DNA from: Bacillota bacterium
GTDB taxonomy: Bacteria > Armatimonadota > Hebobacteria > Hebobacterales > Hebobacteraceae
Length of the DNA: 10,847 nt
NCBI GenBank assembly: GCA_030597345.1
Contig: JAUVSA010000045.1
Location: 1-10,847 of the forward strand
Direction of reading: 5' to 3'
The translations under genes and the position numbers were made by a program. Position 1 is the first letter of the stretch. Every line of letters begins with the position of its first letter. Below are positions 6,782-10,847 of this stretch, one piece after another. The notes beneath the pieces were generated by a model, which saw nothing but the letters and a program-made list of their open reading frames with translations, was not told the origin of the DNA and did no database searches.

Positions 6782-7608
6782 GCAACCCGTATTTGCCGAA
6801 GATAGCTAGCATCCAGAAGGTGAAACCGGAGACGTACGACACGACGACTTTCACCCTGCAGCTCGACGACCCGACGGAGCGGAAGGCGTTTCAGTACCGG
6901 CCGGGACAGTTCGTAGAGCTATCCGTGTTCGGCGCGGGGGAGGCTCCGTTCTGTATCTCCTCCAGTGGACACGGGCGAGACACATTTGATCTCAGCGTCC
7001 GCAAGGTTGGCCGCGTCACCGATGCTCTCCATGAGATGGGTGAAGGGGGGCAGGTGGGGGTGCGGGGTCCGCTGGGCAACTCGTTTCCCTTCGAGGAAGT
7101 GGAGGGGAAGCACATCTTGTTCGTGGGCGGCGGCATAGGCCTCTTTCCTCTGCGTCCCCAGATACAGGACGTGTATCGGGAGCGTGATCGGTTCGCCTCG
7201 ATTACGGTTCTGTATGGCGCGCGGACTGCGGAGGACCTGGTATATCGGGACGAGCTGGAAGAGTGGCAGCAGCAAGAAGGGATGACCTGTCTGCTGACCG
7301 TCGATGTGGGGGCGGAGGGGTGGACCGGGAACGTGGGCGTGGTCGGCACGCTCCTGCAGAAGGTTGAGATCGACGTCCCGAACGCGGTGGCGTTTGTGTG
7401 CGGACCGCCGATCATGATCCGGTTCGTCGTGCAGGACCTCTCCGGGATGGGGTTCGGCGAGGAGGCGATTGTCACGACGCTGGAGCGGCACATGCGATGC
7501 GGCATTGGGAAGTGCAACCACTGTATGATCGGAGATAAGTGGGTGTGCAAGGATGGGCCTGTTTTCACGTATCGGCAGATGAAGGCGATGACGGAGTTTG
7601 AGGAGTGA
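6778..7608 (+). CDS. hydG: HydG-like FAD/NAD(P)-binding reductase with [2Fe-2S] (sulfhydrogenase gamma / AsrB family)
   Basis: This 276-residue ferredoxin-NADP reductase-fold protein should exchange hydride with NAD(P)H and pass single electrons to the HydB-like subunit. The name means hydrogenase subunit gamma, not the [FeFe]-hydrogenase maturase HydG. The FAD domain includes YRPGQFVELSVF (40-51) and PFCISSS (57-63). The NAD(P) domain includes FVGGGIGLFPLR (115-126) and VCGPPIM (207-213). The C-terminus has a PyrK-type [2Fe-2S] motif with C241, C246, C249 and C257. Length fits the family. The GTG at 6778 overlaps the TGA of hydB by 4 nt. The open frame reaches further upstream, but that part merely shadows hydB in another frame. 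The end (TGA 7606-7608) again overlaps the next start in GTGA. Whether NADH or NADPH is preferred cannot be read with confidence. Confidence 0.9.
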   Translation: MSNPYLPKIASIQKVKPETYDTTTFTLQLDDPTERKAFQYRPGQFVELSVFGAGEAPFCISSSGHGRDTFDLSVRKVGRVTDALHEMGEGGQVGVRGPLGNSFPFEEVEGKHILFVGGGIGLFPLRPQIQDVYRERDRFASITVLYGARTAEDLVYRDELEEWQQQEGMTCLLTVDVGAEGWTGNVGVVGTLLQKVEIDVPNAVAFVCGPPIMIRFVVQDLSGMGFGEEAIVTTLERHMRCGIGKCNHCMIGDKWVCKDGPVFTYRQMKAMTEFEE

Positions 7609-8114
7609 TTAGAGGCGATGCAGTCGAGGGCGCGCTCGCTGGGTGGCTGCGCGGACGAGTATTGATCCTGGGCATCGGGAATCCGCTGCGGGGCGACGAC
7701 GCGGCTGGGCCGATGGTGTGCGCGCGAGTGGAGTCGCCGCAGGCGGTGGACTGCGGCGATGCGCCGGAGCGATACCTGGGCCTCGCCGCCGACGGTCGCG
7801 TGGAGCGGGTGCTGCTGGTGGACGCGATGGACTTCGGGGGCGCCGCGGGCGAGGTCGCGTTCTGCACCTCTGAGGATCTGACCGAGCGATTTGGGACCAC
7901 GCACGACTCCGGCCTCGCGGTGCTGTCTCGATTCGTCGAGGAGGAATACGGCAAGGCGGTGGCCGTGCTGGGGATCCAGCCGTCTGATACGCGGTTTGGG
8001 GCGAGGGCAAGCACGGCGGTGCGGGATGCCGTGTGCAAAGTTAGCACCTGGTTGAAGTGCGCTATCTCAGAGTGCGAGCCGGGGGAGATGGAGGCAGCAT
8101 GGAGGCACTCGTAG
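7605..8114 (+). CDS. hycI: Hydrogenase maturation endopeptidase, HycI family
   Basis: This 169-residue protein is a peptidase of the HycI/HybD (M52) family. Such enzymes clip the C-terminal tail of the [NiFe] hydrogenase large subunit once nickel is inserted. The pattern is closest to HycI, the protease for E. coli hydrogenase 3: GIGNPLRGDDAAGP (23-36), CGDAPERYL (50-58), RVLLVDAMDFGGAAGEV around 68-84, TTHDSG (98-103) and VLGIQPSDT (121-129). Likely nickel-sensing ligands are D31 or D32, D73 and H100. The start is a GTG within the GTGA overlap with hydG; no better in-frame ATG precedes the motif. The C-terminus overlaps the next gene by 16 nt. No hydrogenase large subunit is in the window, so its substrate should be encoded nearby, most likely downstream. 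The HycI-like flavour favours a membrane-bound group 4 enzyme, which is an inference. Confidence 0.9.
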   Translation: MIRGDAVEGALAGWLRGRVLILGIGNPLRGDDAAGPMVCARVESPQAVDCGDAPERYLGLAADGRVERVLLVDAMDFGGAAGEVAFCTSEDLTERFGTTHDSGLAVLSRFVEEEYGKAVAVLGIQPSDTRFGARASTAVRDAVCKVSTWLKCAISECEPGEMEAAWRHS

Positions 8115-9550
8115 TTACGCTGCTGATTCTGCCGTTCATCGGCGCCCTGGTGTGCGGCATGCTTCCTCGGGGAGGCAAGTCGCTGGCCGTCCTCGTCTCC
8201 GCGGCGGCGGCCGTGCTGGCCGTCCTCGCGGTCTGGAATGCCTATCCCGAAGGATGGCAGGTTTCACTCGGGGGCCTGCCCTGGCTGCCAGGCTCTCTCG
8301 GGAGGGAGCCGCTGTTCGGCTTGATGATAGATCCGCTGAGCAGCCTGATGGTGGTGATGGTCACTGTGATGGGCTTCCTGGTCGTCCTCTACTCGGGGGA
8401 CTACCTCACCGGGAAGAACAAGGAACATCCCTATCGAGAGGGCGAGAATCGGTATTACTTCTGGCTGCTCTTCTTCCTCGGCGCCATGGTAGGGGTGGTA
8501 CTCTCGCCCAACCTGCTGCAGATGTTCATCTTCTGGGAGATCACCACTCTCTGCTCGTGGGCACTTATCTCTCACACCCATACTGAAGTATCTCAGCGCG
8601 CGGGCATGAAAGCTCTGGTGCTTACCCACGTTGGGGGCCTGGGGTTCCTGGTGGCGCTGTGTCTTCTCTTTGTGTTCGCTCAGGGGTTCGGGTTCGAGTC
8701 GCTCGGGCGTTTGAGCGTAGAGTTGCGGGGCGCCGCCTTCCTGCTGTTGCTGGTGGCGGCCTGGGCTAAGTCAGCACAGGTGCCTTTCCACACCTGGCTG
8801 CCGGATGCAATGGAGGCTCCAACGCCGATCAGCGCCTATCTGCATGCCGCCGCCATGGTGAAGGCTGGCGTCTACCTGGTGGCACGTCTGTTGACCTCCG
8901 CCTGGGAGGTCCCGCTCTACCTGGGGCTGGTGGTGGCGATAATGGGCATGGTGACGATCTTCATGGCGATCGTCAGCTACTTCCGACAGGATGACCTGAA
9001 GCGGCTGCTCGCGTACTCGACTATCGCTCACCTCGGGTATGTGCTCGTCGGGTGTTCGCTCGGTGTCTTTGGGTCCACCTTGGGCATTCAGGGCGGAATC
9101 CTCCACATCCTCTGCCACAGCGCGGCCAAGGGCACCCTCTTCCTGTGCGTGGGAGCGATCGCTTACGGCGCGGGGACTCGCCACATCAGCAAGTTGAGCG
9201 GCCTGGGAAGCAAGATGCCCTTGGTGGCAGCGGCCTTCGTGGTTGGCGCGCTGGCGGTGACAGGAGTGCCGCCGTTCGCCACCTTCTGGAGCAAACTGTT
9301 CATTTTTGCGGGGGCTCTGTCGGTGCCGAACGGCGCTGTTATTCTCGTGCTCCTGGCGGCCGAGAGCGTCATCAGCTTCTCTTGGTTCTTGTGGATTGCC
9401 CAACGGGTGTTTATGGGCGCTCCCTCGCCGGCCGTGGCAGGGGCGGCCGATCCGCCGCGAGCGATGAGCGCGGCGCTGGTAATCGGAATGATACTGTGCG
9501 TGGCGGCCCCGATTTTCGGCGTGCCGCTGGTGAAGCTAATAACGCCGTAG
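8099..9550 (+). CDS. Proton-conducting membrane subunit, NuoL/MrpA-D-like
   Basis: This 483-residue polytopic membrane protein belongs to the complex I/Mrp antiporter subunit superfamily, which moves H+ or Na+ in response to redox-driven changes. Signature sites are E147 in FIFWEITTLCSW (143-154), K224 in AWAKSAQVPFHTWLPDAMEA (221-240), K255 in HAAAMVKAGVYLVAR (249-263), H311 in AHLGYV and K344 in HSAAKGTLFL (340-349). These match the ion-path glutamate and lysines. The APTPISAYLHAA segment is typical of NuoL and Mrp. It is shorter than NuoL (about 610 residues) and ends soon after the last core helices, so the long lateral helix is absent; size is nearer MrpD, NuoM or MbhH. I prefer the ATG at 8099, with purine-rich GGGGGAGATGGAGG upstream, over the in-frame GTG at 8057, which adds 14 charged or glycine-rich residues. 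It overlaps hycI by 16 nt. Confidence 0.9.
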   Translation: MEALVVTLLILPFIGALVCGMLPRGGKSLAVLVSAAAAVLAVLAVWNAYPEGWQVSLGGLPWLPGSLGREPLFGLMIDPLSSLMVVMVTVMGFLVVLYSGDYLTGKNKEHPYREGENRYYFWLLFFLGAMVGVVLSPNLLQMFIFWEITTLCSWALISHTHTEVSQRAGMKALVLTHVGGLGFLVALCLLFVFAQGFGFESLGRLSVELRGAAFLLLLVAAWAKSAQVPFHTWLPDAMEAPTPISAYLHAAAMVKAGVYLVARLLTSAWEVPLYLGLVVAIMGMVTIFMAIVSYFRQDDLKRLLAYSTIAHLGYVLVGCSLGVFGSTLGIQGGILHILCHSAAKGTLFLCVGAIAYGAGTRHISKLSGLGSKMPLVAAAFVVGALAVTGVPPFATFWSKLFIFAGALSVPNGAVILVLLAAESVISFSWFLWIAQRVFMGAPSPAVAGAADPPRAMSAALVIGMILCVAAPIFGVPLVKLITP

Positions 9551-9578
9551 CAAGTCGGGGAATGCGAGAGGTGACGGA

Positions 9579-10847
9579 ATGAGCCCGGCGCAAGTAGTCC
9601 TCATAGGTTCGGCGATTCTGGTACTGGGAGCTGCTGTGGCAGCCCTGACGGCGCACCGCCGCGAGGCGGTCGGCCCGCTCTCCTTCGTTTTCGTGCTGGC
9701 CGCCAGCGTGCTGATTTTCCCGGCCGCGCTTTCGGTGCTGCTGGCCGACGCCAAGTCTGTGACGGGCACGCTGATCGATCTTCCCATAATCGGCGCCTCC
9801 CTTAGCTACCAGATCGATCAGCTAAGCGCGCTCTTCCTGTTGATCATCTCGGTCATATCGACTCTAGTCACCCTCTACTCCATCTCTTACATGAGGCGAT
9901 ACCCGGACCAGGATCTGCTGCGATACTATCCACTCTTGCTGCTGTTCTTCGCCGGCATTGTCGGGGTCGTCTGCATGGCCGACTGGCTGTTCTTCCTGGT
10001 CTTCTGGGAGTTCATGACCATCTGCTCGTACTTCCTGGTCATCTTCGAGAAGGAGAACCGGGCCACTCTCCGGGCCGGCATCAAGTATGTGATAATGACG
10101 CACGCTGCCAGCGCACTCATACTCATCGCCATTATCGTGCTCTGGCAGACGTCGCAGCCGCACTCGTTCAGCTTCGGGGCAGCAAGGGCTGCGATCGGGG
10201 AGCTGGCGGTCGCCAACCCCGTCTTGCTGCACGTGCTGCTGGCGCTCTTGTTCGTTGGGTTCGCGACGAAGGCGGGGATCTTGCCCTTTGGAGACTGGCT
10301 TCCGGATGCCTATCCGGCGGCTCCGACTGGGGCAGCTGCGGCTTTTGGTGGGAGCATGACAAAGCTTGGGGTCTATGGCTTGCTGCGCGTGTGCCTCGAG
10401 ATGCTGCCAGCATCCGAGTTCTCGAGCGTGTGGGGAATCGTGATCGCGGTCTTCGGAACCGGGTCGATCTTCATCGGCACGCTCACAGCGCTGGCGCAGG
10501 ACGGGTCAAAGCGACTGATGTCCTTTCACGTTATCGGGCAGATTGGCTATATGCTGCTCGCGATCGGCACGGGCATCTACTTGCTGCCCATCAATCCCGC
10601 GCTGAGCATGCTGGCAGTCATGGGAGGAGTTTTCCCTCTTGTCAACCATGTCTGCTACAAGGCCCTGTTGTTCTTCAACGCGGGCTCCGTGTTGCTGCGC
10701 ACCGGCGAGACGAATCTCAACCGGATGTCCGGGCTGGGGAAGGTCATGCCTCTCACGTGCATCACCGCGGTCATCGCGTCTCTGTCAATCGCGGGCCTAC
10801 CGCCGTTCAACGGCTTTGCCAGCAAGTGGTTGATCTACCACGTGACG
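9579..10847 (+). CDS. Second proton-conducting membrane subunit, HyfB/HycC/MrpD-like, 3' end off-window
   Basis: The frame is open from the ATG at 9579 to the last base, giving 423 codons without a stop. GAGG (9568-9571) lies 7 nt before the start. The protein is strongly hydrophobic and belongs to the same antiporter-like superfamily as its neighbour but is clearly different in sequence. Key sites are E144 in VFWEFMTICSYFLVIFEKEN (141-160), K231 in FATKAGILPFGDWLPDAYPAAPT (split over 228-250), K262 in GSMTKLGVYGLLR (258-270) and K361 in NHVCYKALLFFNAGSVLLR (356-374), followed by GLPPFNGFASKW (406-417). The PFxxWLPxAYPAAP wording, and the lack of a His where NuoL has AYLHA, suggest the hydrogenase-type HyfB/HycC or MrpD branch. 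Family members run about 480-670 residues, so 60 or more residues are probably missing. It would serve as a second ion-translocating arm next to the subunit at 8099-9550. Confidence 0.88.
   Translation, partial: MSPAQVVLIGSAILVLGAAVAALTAHRREAVGPLSFVFVLAASVLIFPAALSVLLADAKSVTGTLIDLPIIGASLSYQIDQLSALFLLIISVISTLVTLYSISYMRRYPDQDLLRYYPLLLLFFAGIVGVVCMADWLFFLVFWEFMTICSYFLVIFEKENRATLRAGIKYVIMTHAASALILIAIIVLWQTSQPHSFSFGAARAAIGELAVANPVLLHVLLALLFVGFATKAGILPFGDWLPDAYPAAPTGAAAAFGGSMTKLGVYGLLRVCLEMLPASEFSSVWGIVIAVFGTGSIFIGTLTALAQDGSKRLMSFHVIGQIGYMLLAIGTGIYLLPINPALSMLAVMGGVFPLVNHVCYKALLFFNAGSVLLRTGETNLNRMSGLGKVMPLTCITAVIASLSIAGLPPFNGFASKWLIYHVT

Noticed and set aside
6891..7904. A 337-codon open frame on the minus strand
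   Set aside because: It is antisense to hydG and hycI, both supported by motifs; its serine/proline/arginine-rich translation is low-complexity shadow sequence.

Overview
The window comes from a high-GC bacterial chromosome. Coding strands are G-rich, and GTG and TTG starts are used beside ATG. A bacterial-type pheT and -35/-10 promoters of the sigma-70 type point to Bacteria. The redox genes suggest an anaerobic or facultative, possibly uncultured lineage. I cannot place it in a phylum from the sequence alone.

Layout. Positions 3-2042 (+) hold most of pheT, the beta subunit of phenylalanyl-tRNA synthetase, cut at its N-terminus by the window edge. Next (2061-2810, +) is a J-domain protein whose C-terminal part carries three CxxC...CxxC zinc-ribbon-like units. 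A small YtxH-like single-helix membrane protein (2820-3017, -) converges on it and has its own good promoter (3076-3104, -). Then comes a stretch of about 670 bases without a convincing gene (3018-3688). It holds two divergent sigma-70-type promoters, and downstream of the rightward one a transcript leader of about 445 nt rich in inverted repeats.

From 3689 to the right edge all genes lie on + in one tightly packed operon. They encode a molybdopterin oxidoreductase of the formate dehydrogenase/NuoG superfamily, a HydB-like protein with two [4Fe-4S] motifs, a HydG-like FAD/NAD(P)/[2Fe-2S] reductase, a HycI-family hydrogenase maturation endopeptidase, and two large proton-pumping-type membrane subunits related to NuoL/M, MrpA/D and HyfB/HycC. 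The second membrane gene (9579 to the edge) has no stop inside the window. Junctions are a 42-nt gap, two 4-nt GTGA overlaps, a 16-nt overlap and a 28-nt gap.

How they may work together (inference): HydG and HydB look like an NAD(P)H-linked electron input/output module, the FdhA-like subunit like an iron-sulfur and possibly molybdopterin-bearing relay, and the two membrane proteins like ion-translocating arms. HycI processes [NiFe] hydrogenase large subunits, so a hydrogenase of the Hyc/Hyf/Ech/Mbh kind is expected just beyond the right edge. The FdhA-like subunit lacks the residues equivalent to the Sec/Cys, His and Arg used by formate dehydrogenase, so calling this a formate hydrogenlyase would probably be wrong. 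The best description is a candidate NAD(P)-linked, ion-pumping, hydrogenase-associated complex of uncertain substrate.
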